Shown here: positions 53,041 to 62,806 of the stretch, in pieces
Numbering within the stretch: position 1 is the first letter of the stretch
Layout: every line of letters starts with the position of its first letter
Source: Chitinophagales bacterium
GTDB lineage: Bacteria > Bacteroidota > Bacteroidia > Chitinophagales > UBA10324
Direction of reading: 5' to 3'
Length of the DNA: 64,000 bases
Assembly: GCA_019694975.1 (NCBI GenBank)
Contig: JAIBAY010000002.1
Location: 385,252-449,251 of the forward strand
Translations under genes and position numbers: made by a program
Notes under the pieces: model-generated
The model's input: the letters and a program-made list of their open reading frames with translations, nothing else
Database searches by the model: none
What the model was told of the DNA's origin: nothing

Positions 53041-54213
53041 ATGCCAACCGGAATTTCTATCGGCAACCTCATTATTCTCGTCGGTGCGGTTCAGGGTGTA
53101 TTCCTTTCCGTTATTCTCTGGAACCTGCGCTCAGGCAATAAGCTCTCCCATCGCCTGCTTGCTGCTTTCCTTTTCGTGTTTGCACTGGAGATGATGTATT
53201 TCGTCATTTGGGACAGTCGCATGATATTAAAAGCTCCTCACTTCTCTATGGTGTTGTCGCCACTGGATTTTGCCATCGGCCCTTTGTTTTATCTATATGC
53301 ACTGACACTTACCAGGAAAAATTTTGCGCTGAAGCGTATACATCTGCTTCATTTCCTGCTGGTATTGGCAGGATTCATTTATTTCCTGAAATTCTACATG
53401 CAGCCGGCAGTTTATAAATATGCATATAACCTGCAGAGCTATTCGCAGATGCCTGATCTGTGGCAGACATTCAGCATCATTAGCACAGTGCAGACCTCAG
53501 TTTATCTTGCACTCACCGTGCTGTTACTTCTGCAACATGTGCGGCGGGTAAAAAAGTATTATTCATCTATCGAAGAAATTGATCTGGGCTGGATCAGGAA
53601 TCTACTGCTGATCATCGCCTTTGGATTCATCAGTTGTTCGGCCATCACGGTTATAGGTTGGAAATGGGCGAACTATTATTCCAATATCGTCTTCTCATTT
53701 TCCATCTACGCCATGGGATATTACGGCATGAGGCAAAAATCCATTTTTGCCGACATCCATGAAGAAATTCAGCCACAGGAGGCAGAGCCTTTAGTGCTGT
53801 TAGCGGAACAACCTGAGGTAATAGCTAAAAAATATGAACGCTCAGGATTAACGGAAGATAAGGCTGCGCAATACCTTACCAGTCTTCACCTGCTGATGGA
53901 GAAGGAAAAACCTTACCTCAATCCTGAACTGACGCTGCAGCAACTTGCCGATCAGATGCAAATTTCGCTGCACCATCTTTCCCAGATTCTCAATCAGCAC
54001 AAACAACAGAACTTTTTCGACTTCATCAATCAGTTGAGGGTGGAGGAATTCAAAGAACGGCTGGCTGACCCTTCCAAACAGCACTATTCACTGCTGGCAC
54101 TTGCTTTCGATTGCGGCTTTAACAGCAAAGCAGCATTCAATGCCGCTTTTAAAAAACATACAGGTACCACTCCTTCGGCTTACCGTAAAAACCTCTCCAT
54201 CTCAACCGCCTGA
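53041..54213 (+). CDS. 7TM membrane-bound AraC-family transcription regulator
   Basis: 390 residues. Residues 1-245 hold about seven helices (ISIGNLIILVGAVQGVFLSV, LDFAIGPLFYLYALTL, LHFLLVLAGFIYFLKFY and others), forming an integral-membrane sensor. A linker and an AraC-type double HTH follow (about 290-385; LTLQQLADQMQISLHHLSQIL, then FDCGFNSKAAFNAAFKKHTGTTPSAYRK). This layout lets a membrane signal reach DNA directly. It is 60 bases after the E1 gene. A TATCTTCG sequence just before the ATG resembles the -7 element with one mismatch. The target genes are unknown; the adjacent desaturase-like gene is a natural candidate (inference). Confidence 0.88.
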   Translation: MPTGISIGNLIILVGAVQGVFLSVILWNLRSGNKLSHRLLAAFLFVFALEMMYFVIWDSRMILKAPHFSMVLSPLDFAIGPLFYLYALTLTRKNFALKRIHLLHFLLVLAGFIYFLKFYMQPAVYKYAYNLQSYSQMPDLWQTFSIISTVQTSVYLALTVLLLLQHVRRVKKYYSSIEEIDLGWIRNLLLIIAFGFISCSAITVIGWKWANYYSNIVFSFSIYAMGYYGMRQKSIFADIHEEIQPQEAEPLVLLAEQPEVIAKKYERSGLTEDKAAQYLTSLHLLMEKEKPYLNPELTLQQLADQMQISLHHLSQILNQHKQQNFFDFINQLRVEEFKERLADPSKQHYSLLALAFDCGFNSKAAFNAAFKKHTGTTPSAYRKNLSISTA

Positions 54214-54333
54214 TAATCAGGTGTTGATTTCTTCCCGAAAAAGTAAGACGTTCAACCTTATCGGTATGAGCGATGCGGCTGTTGCAGTGCAGTTACTTTG
54301 CCTTCATTCTTTTACTCATCAAAAAAGTCCATC

Positions 54334-55137
54334 ATGGAAGACCTTGCAGTAACACTGGGCAACATTCAACCCATCATCATCTTTTCAATGCTGATCAGCT
54401 TATGGGTGATAGAATCTTTCATCCCCTACTTTGCACCTTCACCAGGCAGGAAAAAAATGCGGCGCCGCAACCTGGTTATGGTGTTAATTTCCTTTGCGGT
54501 AAACGCACTTGCCGGACTTTATGTAAATGAAGTGATTCAGTTTACCGCCCGGCATCAGTTCGGACTGCTCAACTTGTTAAATCTGCCAAATGCCGTTTCA
54601 CTGACAGCCGGCATGCTGCTGATCGATATGTGGGACTATGGCTTTCACCTGTTGCAACATCACATTCCGCTCTTCTGGCGTTTTCACCGCGTTCACCACA
54701 GCGATACAGAACTCGATGCATCAAGTTCATTGCGGTTTCATCCGTTTGATATTATACTGCAAACATTTGGCTGGACGTTCATGTTCACCTTACTCGGCAT
54801 CAGCGGGCTTTGCTTCATGATCTACTTCACCTTCTATATCCTGCTCATCTTTTTTCAGCATGCCAACATTAAGATTCCTCATTTCATAGACTATTACGGA
54901 AGTTATGTTTTCTCAACGCCGGGCTGGCATAAAATGCATCATGCCGCAGAGCGGCCACTGACAGATTCACACTATGGTGATGTCTTTACTTTTTGGGACA
55001 GGATCTTTAAAACCGGAGGCCCTGTAGATGTAGAACATATTCAGTTTGGCATTGAATACTTCCGGCACGATGATGATCAGTCGGTGAAGAATATGCTGCT
55101 GATGCCGTTCAAACCGCTCTATCCGGATTCAAAATAA
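54334..55137 (+). CDS. Fatty acid hydroxylase / sterol desaturase superfamily membrane protein
   Basis: 267 residues from the ATG at 54334. Four or more helices and the eight-histidine diiron pattern: FHLLQHH near residue 105, FHRVHHSD near 118, RFHPFD near 132, FFQHANIKIPHF near 172, and HKMHHAAERPLTDSHYGD near 203. This family uses a diiron centre and O2 to hydroxylate or desaturate membrane lipids, including sterols, carotenoids and fatty acids. The substrate is not deducible. It follows the AraC-type regulator by 120 bases; a TACTTTG resembling the -7 element with one base fewer in the spacer lies at 54294-54300. Confidence 0.87.
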   Translation: MEDLAVTLGNIQPIIIFSMLISLWVIESFIPYFAPSPGRKKMRRRNLVMVLISFAVNALAGLYVNEVIQFTARHQFGLLNLLNLPNAVSLTAGMLLIDMWDYGFHLLQHHIPLFWRFHRVHHSDTELDASSSLRFHPFDIILQTFGWTFMFTLLGISGLCFMIYFTFYILLIFFQHANIKIPHFIDYYGSYVFSTPGWHKMHHAAERPLTDSHYGDVFTFWDRIFKTGGPVDVEHIQFGIEYFRHDDDQSVKNMLLMPFKPLYPDSK

Positions 55138-55245
55138 ACAATCATTTCCTGCACCACTACCGAAGCTGCAGGGCTGATAAAAAGATTCTTTCAGGCAGAA
55201 ACACAAATTGAAATATGCACCCGCAAACAGGTAAGCGGTTGCATA

Positions 55246-57999
55246 TTACTTTTGAATGATCAGCCTGCATGTCAATACCTGGCCGCCTGTTCTGACATTG
55301 ACTAAGTAAATCCCATCCGCCAGCAGCGTATCGCCGGTGATTGATTTATGCAACGCATCGCCTTCGATAGTGGCTTCGAAGCGTATCATGAGCTGATTCA
55401 TCATATTCCATATTTCAATCGTTGCACTTACCGGTGTCGCATGCTGCAACTGCAATTCAAGAATAAAACTGCCAGTGGTTGGATTAGGATAACAATTGAT
55501 CCGGCTGCCGGTTTGCAAATCACCGTCAGACGGATCTTCCTTACAGGAATTAACGACTTTTTGTGCGGCAGAAGTTTTGCTGCATCCGGCACCGTTGGTA
55601 ACTGTTACTTTGTAATTGCCCTTTTTTGTTGCGGCATAAACCTGGTCCGTTGCACCTTCAATTGTTGCGTTCCCTTTCAGCCATTGATAAGCAAAAGACA
55701 ATCCATCATTCGCCTGCAATAAAACAAAGCCTGTTGAGCAGATATCCAGATCACCCAATGGAATGATAGTGGCAAGTGGCGCAGCCATTACAGCAACCTT
55801 CGTTTTATCTGAAACAGATGAACAATCATAACTATTCATTTCACTGACCGTATAATTACCTTTCTTGTTCACGGCAAGAGCAGCATTGGTGGCACCGGCT
55901 ATGCTGTTCCCGTTCTTATACCACTGATAGATGAGGTCGCCGTCATTATTAGCAGTAAGTATGATTTCCGCTCCGTCACAGATTGTAATATTCCCTACAG
56001 GATCTACAATCGCTACCATCTGATGATCATCTGTTGCACCATTGCAATTATCATCCATGGTGTTGCAATAGTCAACGGCACCAGGATGAATGGAAGAATT
56101 TGCATCATCACAGTCTGTGCTGTCTGCCACATAGCCTGGCAATGGTTCATTGGATTGTATAAATACATCAGCATCTCCATACCCGTCACCATCGCTGTCA
56201 TAAAAAAATAACTGGTTGCCTGCTGTAAGCAGCACTTTAAGCAGACAACTGTCTTTGTAAATTTTTATGCCGGGCAACACTATCAGGCCACCATTGTAAA
56301 CCTGCTGACCGGATTGAACAACCGTATTATCATGCGTGACTGTCCATGCGTAAACTGCGCCGGGTGAAATGATGCAGTGCTGTAACCGGCGTGGTGTGAT
56401 ATCTGCTGTACAGGAATCAGGATAGTTCACCAGCTGTCCTGATTTAGTATACAGGTTCCTGGCAAATAATTTCACTTCCCATGATGTAGTGCTATCGGCG
56501 ATACTGCTTTCATCCCAATCCAGCGAACCATTCACCGTTCCAAAAGCCGCACCGGTGATATCATCGCCAATGCCATAATCCTCATCATTTGAACAGTGCG
56601 CAAAGGCAGGAAAAGAACGGTTGCTGGCATACCTGAACAAATCAAATGCTGCATCATTCCACGTGGAATTTACACCGGCGTGATTGCGCTGATCCCAGAA
56701 AAAATACCCACCTGTGTGATTTGCTTTTACCGAATCATAAAAAATTGTTTTTTCCGTCCAGCCAACCATCTCATCATGCTTTCCATTTATTGCAAAAATC
56801 ATTGGGAAATTTTTTTCCCTGTAAGCATGAATTATCCAACCTCCGTTCACCGCATTATAAAATGGTATGCCTTTATTCGACATCAGGTTGCTGTTTACAG
56901 TTCCGAATTTGATATCGCCATCAAGCCTGGCCTGATTGCCCTCGTTCAGTGCGCAATCAGGATCATAATCATGCTCAAAACTATAATTGAAACAGGGAAC
57001 GGATAAAAAAACAGCGGCAATTTTTTCAGGATGCGCTATGGCATACATGAACGCACTTCCCGCTCCCATAGAAGTACCTTTCAAATAAATCCGGTTGCTG
57101 TCAGCCGGAAAATGCATCAACGCCCAGTCAATGGTCAGTTTGGTTATTTCCTGCTGATAGTCATAATTGATTCCTGTTACCGGTACTTGATTTTCTGTGT
57201 TGTCTTTGTAAAAGTCATAGTTTTCATTGCTGCCATATCCGAGATCACTCTCTTCATTCGGTAATATGTCTTCCATCCCGATTTGTATCAGGTTACCGGG
57301 AGGCTTTTGCATATTCCATAAAAAATCCTCACCGCCACCATGAAAAAAAACTTCTATGGCATGAAGCCCTTCACCGGAAAAGTGAGGGTTCACCGCGAAA
57401 TCAAGTGATATGTAACCTGCCTTATTCTGCAAAGCTTCACCAACCGCTCTTTTGGTGGAATAGAAAGTTGTATAAATATCCACCGTTTCGCTTCCAATCG
57501 GGAAGTGTTGCTGAAACACTGGCATAACCGTTGCTACTGCTTCTCCGATGGGCAGCACGGTCGCATTGGCCCCGCTGTTAACAGAAATATCTTCCATCTC
57601 ATTCAGCACTGTTGTAACTGCGTAGTAATAACTTCCGTCCTCAAGTGTAGTTGCCACAAAAAGTCCTGTGCCGGAATTTAAGGGTATATCATTGGAGTCA
57701 ATACGGAAGTAGGAAACAACACCGTTATGCGCTGACAGGTTATGATCCTGCGCCGAATTATTGTCTGTATGCCCAAGATATTCACAACCGGCAAGTTGTA
57801 TACTATTGACTATGGGGGAGGTTGAACGGTATACCTTATAATAAACATCCGCAGATAAATTCTTCCAGGTGAGAAAAACCTGGCCGTGTTTATATTTTCC
57901 TTTGAGTTTGGTTACTGTATTTCCATAAACTGCCACATGGAATATTGCCGCCATAAAAAAAAACATCCAACGGAGATTACCATTTATTTGATGAGGCAT
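55246..57999 (-). CDS. Secreted alpha/beta-hydrolase with MopE-like and Ig modules and T9SS sorting domain
   Basis: 917 residues from the ATG at 57999 (signal peptide about 1-26). An Fn3-like module (about 28-150) precedes an alpha/beta-hydrolase domain (about 170-455) with a complete triad: Ser310 in GTSMGAG, Asp409 in INGKHDEMVGW and His440 in DQRNHAGVNSTW. Next is a MopE-like metal-binding motif (YDSDGDGYGDADVF...STDCDDANSSIHPGAVD...DDNCNG), two Ig-like modules (YQWYKNGNSIAGATN; YQWLKGNATIEGATDQ) and a T9SS sorting domain from CYPNPTTGSF. It looks like a secreted esterase or peptidase; the substrate is unknown. Confidence 0.8.
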   Translation of the reverse strand: MPHQINGNLRWMFFFMAAIFHVAVYGNTVTKLKGKYKHGQVFLTWKNLSADVYYKVYRSTSPIVNSIQLAGCEYLGHTDNNSAQDHNLSAHNGVVSYFRIDSNDIPLNSGTGLFVATTLEDGSYYYAVTTVLNEMEDISVNSGANATVLPIGEAVATVMPVFQQHFPIGSETVDIYTTFYSTKRAVGEALQNKAGYISLDFAVNPHFSGEGLHAIEVFFHGGGEDFLWNMQKPPGNLIQIGMEDILPNEESDLGYGSNENYDFYKDNTENQVPVTGINYDYQQEITKLTIDWALMHFPADSNRIYLKGTSMGAGSAFMYAIAHPEKIAAVFLSVPCFNYSFEHDYDPDCALNEGNQARLDGDIKFGTVNSNLMSNKGIPFYNAVNGGWIIHAYREKNFPMIFAINGKHDEMVGWTEKTIFYDSVKANHTGGYFFWDQRNHAGVNSTWNDAAFDLFRYASNRSFPAFAHCSNDEDYGIGDDITGAAFGTVNGSLDWDESSIADSTTSWEVKLFARNLYTKSGQLVNYPDSCTADITPRRLQHCIISPGAVYAWTVTHDNTVVQSGQQVYNGGLIVLPGIKIYKDSCLLKVLLTAGNQLFFYDSDGDGYGDADVFIQSNEPLPGYVADSTDCDDANSSIHPGAVDYCNTMDDNCNGATDDHQMVAIVDPVGNITICDGAEIILTANNDGDLIYQWYKNGNSIAGATNAALAVNKKGNYTVSEMNSYDCSSVSDKTKVAVMAAPLATIIPLGDLDICSTGFVLLQANDGLSFAYQWLKGNATIEGATDQVYAATKKGNYKVTVTNGAGCSKTSAAQKVVNSCKEDPSDGDLQTGSRINCYPNPTTGSFILELQLQHATPVSATIEIWNMMNQLMIRFEATIEGDALHKSITGDTLLADGIYLVNVRTGGQVLTCRLIIQK

Positions 58000-58213
58000 G
58001 GGCAGCAATTTTAAGAGGGTTGTATCAACAAGCTGGGGGCAAAAGGTGCATTGCACCTGGATGCGATAAATGCTAACTTAAAGATACCTTATTCTTTGTT
58101 CTTTTGATTCGATAGTGCCGTATGCTGCCAAAGCAAAGTTGAAACCGTTGATGTGAAATCCGGGCGTACTTCAATACTTCCATGTCTTCAAATATTCTGA
58201 AAACAACTGTTCA

Positions 58214-58250
58214 AAATTGGAAAATCTGCTGATCGCAGATTTTCCAATTT
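58214..58250 (-). terminator. Perfect 16-bp hairpin between two T9SS genes
   Basis: Arms AAATTGGAAAATCTGC (58214-58229) and GCAGATTTTCCAATTT (58235-58250) pair without mismatch around a 5-base loop. It begins about 20 bases after the stop of the minus-strand gene ending at 58271. On that strand the stem runs into TTTTGAAC, so it may act as an A/T-rich terminator or mRNA 3' stabiliser. Confidence 0.6.
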
Positions 58251-58270
58251 CAAAATATCAGCTAAGGCTG

Positions 58271-60541
58271 CTACTGTTGTACCGCAATTTTACCTGCGTA
58301 CACACGATTGCCAGCAATCACTTTAACCAGGTAAATGCCGGCGACCAGCTTTTGATCAGCCACGATTTCCTTGTGCAACAGGCCCTCAATTATGACTACC
58401 TGCTCCATAAGCACTACTTCATTTAACATATTGGATATTTCTATGGTTGCCGTGCCGGCCGTTACATTTTCCAGGTTAAGGTCAATCGTAAAATGACCTT
58501 GTGATGGATTGGGATAGCAGGTAAGAAGAGTGTTTACCTGCTCCGTTTGAAGCATGCCCTCTTTGCATGTCTTCACCACTTTAACCGCCAGTGAATTTTT
58601 ACTGCATCCGGCGCTGTTGGTAACCGAAACCTTATAATTTCCCTTAGCGGTTGCAGTATAAACCTGATTGGTTGCACCAGCAATAATGAGGCTTCCCTTC
58701 ATCCATTGATATTGGTAACCGCTGCCTGCTGTAGCCTGCAAGTCCACAAATCCCGCAATACAAATATCAAGATCGCCCAGCGGTGTGATATAAGCTGTCG
58801 GCAAAGCAGCAACAGAAACTTTAACAGTGTTGGACGTTGCAGTGCAATTGAAACCATTCTTTTCTGTCACAAAATAGTTACCCTTTTTACCGGCAACAAA
58901 GGTGGCATTGGTTGCCCCGGCAACGGCATTTCCGTTTTTATACCATTGATAGGTGATGCCACTCCCTGTATTGGCCTCCAGTGCAATCGTTGTTCCTGAG
59001 CAGATCACGATGCTACCGGCAGGCAGTACAATAGCGCTCAGTGAGTTTTCATCTATTAGTCCATTACAGTTATCATCCAGCCCGTTACAGATATCCTGTG
59101 CATTTGGATGTATGCCTGGATCTGCATCATAACAGTCAGTATTGATAGCAACATATCCGGAAGGCTTATCACAAGATGATTGGGTGATCGCAGCATTTCC
59201 GTATCCGTCATTATCAGCATCCTGATACCACAGTACAGGAATGCAGGATGAACATAACGTGGTTGTTGATGTGCCGGAAGCAGTAACAGAAGCAACTGTA
59301 TTAACGATTAGCACGGACGTGGAATGCGCGACGGGTACTCCCACCAGTATAGACGGCGTAGAAGAGGAAGAATTAACAGTCGTATTGCAGCCACTGTTGC
59401 CATCAGCATCTGTTTTAACAAGGTATAAACTGCCACTTGATCCATATACTTCATCCTTTACACCGGCCAGCACTAATCCACCATCATTCGCTTCCTGGAT
59501 AGCAAAGAATCCGGTCCATCCGGCATCGCCTATTGTCTTGCTCCATACAATACTACCGGTAGCATTGAGCTTCACCATATAACCGGCATGAACAGTTCCA
59601 AAGCTGGAGGTAGTGCCACAGAATACAAATCCTCCATCAGCAGTTGCCGTAACAGCATAAGCATCATCTTCTGCACTTCCGCCGATATTTCTTGTCCATT
59701 CAAGATTACCGCTTGCATCCGTCTTTACTACATTCACTTCAAAAATAAAGGCGCTGAATGTTATGCCGGCAATAATAAATCCACCATCATTAGCAAGGTG
59801 AACCGAATAATTCTGGTCATGACCGACATCACCATAGGACCTGTACCACAAGAGGTTCCCTGCACTGTCTGTCTTTATCAGGCACATATCATCATTGATA
59901 CCTGTGTTAAGGTTCTCCCATCCGCCGATTACGAAACCATGATCCGGTGACTGCAAAAGTGTGTATGCGAAATTTTTCCGCGTGCTGTTGCCAAAGGTTT
60001 TCGACCAAAGTACAGTTCCGGTTGCATCTACCTTCACAAGGTGGGCATAACCATTCAGCCCAGTCTGTTTCTCAGTTCCGGAAAAAACATACCCCCCATC
60101 CGCAGTCTGCAAAATCCCATAGGCCGCATCATTACTGGTGGTGCCATACGTTTTACTCCAGGTCACGTTACCGGCAGCATCCGTTTTTACCAGGTATGCA
60201 TCGGAAGCACCTGCGCCGAAACTCATCGTTGAGCCAGCAATGATGTAACCACCATCTGCAGTAGCTGCCACGGAATTTCCATGATCGACGCTGTTACCTC
60301 CAATGAATCGTGTCCAGAGCGTATCACCATTGGCATCTGTCTTCAACAGAAAAATATCGCCGCCGGCTCCTGCAAAATTGCCGGTGCCGACTATGATATA
60401 TCCGCCATCGGCTGTGAGCTGCACATCGTTTGCATAGTTGTCACCGGCTAAGCCATAAGTCTTTTCAAAAGTGTTCTGCGCCTGTAGTACAGTAGTGAAG
60501 AGAAGGAGGCAGAGCATCAGCATGTTGGTCGTTGCTTTCAT
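58271..60541 (-). CDS. Secreted propeller protein with MopE-like and Ig modules and T9SS sorting domain
   Basis: 756 residues from the ATG at 60541; signal peptide about 1-21 (LLFTTVLQAQ). Residues 25-380 contain about seven repeats with ADGGYIIVGTG, DIFLLKTDANGDTLWT and similar phrases, a propeller of the kind annotated in many Bacteroidota surface proteins. A MopE-like motif (YQDADNDGYGNAA...TDCYDADPGIHPNAQ...LDDNCNG) follows, then two Ig-like modules (YQWYKNGNAVAGATN; YQWMKGSLIIAGATN) and a T9SS domain from CYPNPSQGHF. The last 300 residues are closely paralogous to the C-terminal part of the neighbouring hydrolase. The frame extends 33 codons upstream without a signal peptide. Confidence 0.83.
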   Translation of the reverse strand: MKATTNMLMLCLLLFTTVLQAQNTFEKTYGLAGDNYANDVQLTADGGYIIVGTGNFAGAGGDIFLLKTDANGDTLWTRFIGGNSVDHGNSVAATADGGYIIAGSTMSFGAGASDAYLVKTDAAGNVTWSKTYGTTSNDAAYGILQTADGGYVFSGTEKQTGLNGYAHLVKVDATGTVLWSKTFGNSTRKNFAYTLLQSPDHGFVIGGWENLNTGINDDMCLIKTDSAGNLLWYRSYGDVGHDQNYSVHLANDGGFIIAGITFSAFIFEVNVVKTDASGNLEWTRNIGGSAEDDAYAVTATADGGFVFCGTTSSFGTVHAGYMVKLNATGSIVWSKTIGDAGWTGFFAIQEANDGGLVLAGVKDEVYGSSGSLYLVKTDADGNSGCNTTVNSSSSTPSILVGVPVAHSTSVLIVNTVASVTASGTSTTTLCSSCIPVLWYQDADNDGYGNAAITQSSCDKPSGYVAINTDCYDADPGIHPNAQDICNGLDDNCNGLIDENSLSAIVLPAGSIVICSGTTIALEANTGSGITYQWYKNGNAVAGATNATFVAGKKGNYFVTEKNGFNCTATSNTVKVSVAALPTAYITPLGDLDICIAGFVDLQATAGSGYQYQWMKGSLIIAGATNQVYTATAKGNYKVSVTNSAGCSKNSLAVKVVKTCKEGMLQTEQVNTLLTCYPNPSQGHFTIDLNLENVTAGTATIEISNMLNEVVLMEQVVIIEGLLHKEIVADQKLVAGIYLVKVIAGNRVYAGKIAVQQ

Positions 60542-60767
60542 AAAATTTATTTTTAGATTTCTATTAACTGATTGAATAAAGTGAGTTTGCATATTCACTG
60601 TTACCTTGTCATTATTTATTGTTGCATCTTGTTTTAACATGGATCTAACAGGCGGTTTGTGTTTTTAAAACATGAACGGTAACAAGAGTATCCGCGCACG
60701 GCAGCAATTCGCCCGAATGCAATACCCAAAAATCACTCACTGAGTATGCAGGACAACGGTATCATTT

Positions 60768-62360
60768 TTATTTTACGATCTGAATTTTGTTCGTTGACAC
60801 AACATCGCTCAGTGTCAGCCGCACAAAAAATGCCCCTGCCGCAATGTTTCCCGGCAGCGTTACCATCTGATTATAACTGCCTGTGTTTGTCATGCCATAA
60901 TTGCAACTGTAGATAACCCGGCCATGGAGGTCGAAAACAGTGAGCAATACGTCAGTTGGCTTTGTTAACCGGTAGTTAATCATGAAAGAACTGCCTGTAA
61001 CCGGATTCGGGAAAATTGAAACCGTTGGTTTAATCTCATTCTTTACGATTTCCTTCAATAATGCTGAGTTGCTGAATCTTGCCGTGAAAAAAGAACTTTT
61101 ACCGCCGTTTATATTCCAATATCCACCCACTACTATTTTTCCATCTGTCTGCAGTGCAACATCATTGGTTCCTATATAGCTATTGGTTACCAGCGATGTG
61201 TCCATCCCACCGGAACCGAATGCGTTATCAGGGATCCCCTGATCATTCAGTTTTGAAAGACCGACACCATATAAGGTACCCGTTGATGTCGGGATATATG
61301 CCGGGCCTGCCAGTACAATATCATTATCCGGCTCTATCGCCAAAGCTTCGCAATAGGCCGTGCCTCCGTAGAAGTTCATAAACTTCCAGCCGCCGCTTCC
61401 GAATGACTGGTCTATGGCACCATTTGGCTGCAGGCAAAGTGCAGCCACCTGCGTATTTCCAAAGTAGTTCGACATTCCCCCTAAAACAATCCGGCCGTCA
61501 CTAAGCAACCCGACTGATTCCGCTATATCCGTAGTGCCTTTATCAGCGCGTACAATTCCATTCGTGCCAAACGTATTGTCTGGCGTACCATTAGCGTTTA
61601 ACCTCACTGCAGCAAAATCATATCTGAAAAAAGCAGTTTGCACCAATGTATCAATATAACCTGCCGCTACTATTTTTCCGTCCGGTTGAATAGCAAGCTG
61701 CCTGCATTCAGAATGTTTGCCGGAGAGATACAAAGTGTACATACCATTATTGCCAAACGTATTGTCAAGTTTACCGCCTTTGGTTAATCTCACGATCAGC
61801 ATATTCCCATAGCCGCCGGAACCTCCCTGGTATCCTGCCAAAACAATTTTATCATCCGGCTGAATGGCAACATCAAAGCAAATCATGCCGCTGCCAGCAA
61901 TATTCACTTCAACATTACCTTTATCACCAAAACTTGTATCAGATGACCCGTTTTTATTGAGACGGTACACTATATAATTGTTCACGTTTGTGGGGCCCAC
62001 ACCGCTGCCGGCCACAATAATTTTTCCGGACGACTGTAGTGCCATATCACAGAAAAAACCACCGGTGATCGTAGCAATGCCTCCCGTTCCAAAATTGTTG
62101 TCGTACCCTCCATTCGGTTTAAGCCTGACTATGCCGATATTGGAATAACCGATTGAATTGAAGCTGTTACCTCCCGTCAGGATTTTACCGTTTGGCTGAA
62201 TCAGCACAGAGCGGGCAACATCATCCCTGGAAGGCGCAAGCTTTGTGGTTTTATAACCTGTTCCTGCAAACGACAAATCCAACTCGGGTTGCGCAAATGC
62301 CGGAACAATGATCAACAGCAGTAATACCACCGTTGAAAGAATCTTTGTAAAGCTTTTCAT
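60768..62360 (-). CDS. Secreted delta-60-repeat protein with T9SS sorting domain
   Basis: 530 residues; signal peptide about 1-23 (ending PAFAQ). About seven repeats of 50-60 residues follow the delta-60 pattern, for example IQPNGKILTGG...IVRLKPNGGYDNNFGTGG, VAIQPDDKIVLAGY...KGGKLDNTFGNNG and LQTDGKIVVGGYW. A type A T9SS sorting domain runs from IFPNPVTGSSF to the end. Unlike its two downstream neighbours it lacks MopE and Ig modules. Likely exported to the cell surface; function unknown. Confidence 0.83.
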   Translation of the reverse strand: MKSFTKILSTVVLLLLIIVPAFAQPELDLSFAGTGYKTTKLAPSRDDVARSVLIQPNGKILTGGNSFNSIGYSNIGIVRLKPNGGYDNNFGTGGIATITGGFFCDMALQSSGKIIVAGSGVGPTNVNNYIVYRLNKNGSSDTSFGDKGNVEVNIAGSGMICFDVAIQPDDKIVLAGYQGGSGGYGNMLIVRLTKGGKLDNTFGNNGMYTLYLSGKHSECRQLAIQPDGKIVAAGYIDTLVQTAFFRYDFAAVRLNANGTPDNTFGTNGIVRADKGTTDIAESVGLLSDGRIVLGGMSNYFGNTQVAALCLQPNGAIDQSFGSGGWKFMNFYGGTAYCEALAIEPDNDIVLAGPAYIPTSTGTLYGVGLSKLNDQGIPDNAFGSGGMDTSLVTNSYIGTNDVALQTDGKIVVGGYWNINGGKSSFFTARFSNSALLKEIVKNEIKPTVSIFPNPVTGSSFMINYRLTKPTDVLLTVFDLHGRVIYSCNYGMTNTGSYNQMVTLPGNIAAGAFFVRLTLSDVVSTNKIQIVK

Positions 62361-62806
62361 TTGATAGGTTTTAGAAGAACATGAAAGGTCTCAGGTAGGC
62401 AACAGAGATCCGGTTTCGCGATACCGGCATTTCACAGATTGACGAACCTTCGACGATTGCTTTCTGCGGTGGAGATAACGGACACTGTCTTACTGTTAGT
62501 TATTGAACATTATCCTGCAGACAGCGGGAACAAAATTACGGCATGGCTCAGCGGTCACATGCCAAATGCACCTGAGCGTATGATTATTCATGCTGAGCAG
62601 GTAAAAAGCGATACTGTAGATTCATTTGATGATGCATGTTGTAAATAAGTCCATTTGCCTGGCTCCAAATAAGAATTCTCAATGTTTCATGTTAGTGCAA
62701 CCAGTGAGGCACACCGAACGAACAGAATAAACAGGTAAGCCAATTGCAAAATATAGCTCAGGAATAATTATCATTGTGGCGTCATTCGTAAACAAAAACA
62801 ATCCTT
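62361..62806. other. Divergent intergenic region upstream of the delta-60 and barrel genes
   Basis: About 446 bases. A 69-codon frame from a TTG at 62439 to 62648 has no signal peptide, domain or promoter and I do not call it a gene. No TAnnTTTG element or hairpin with a T run was found. Confidence 0.4.

Noticed and set aside
62439-62648. 69-codon plus-strand frame from TTG
   Set aside because: No promoter element, family motif or neighbour support; composition fits chance in an AT-rich gap.
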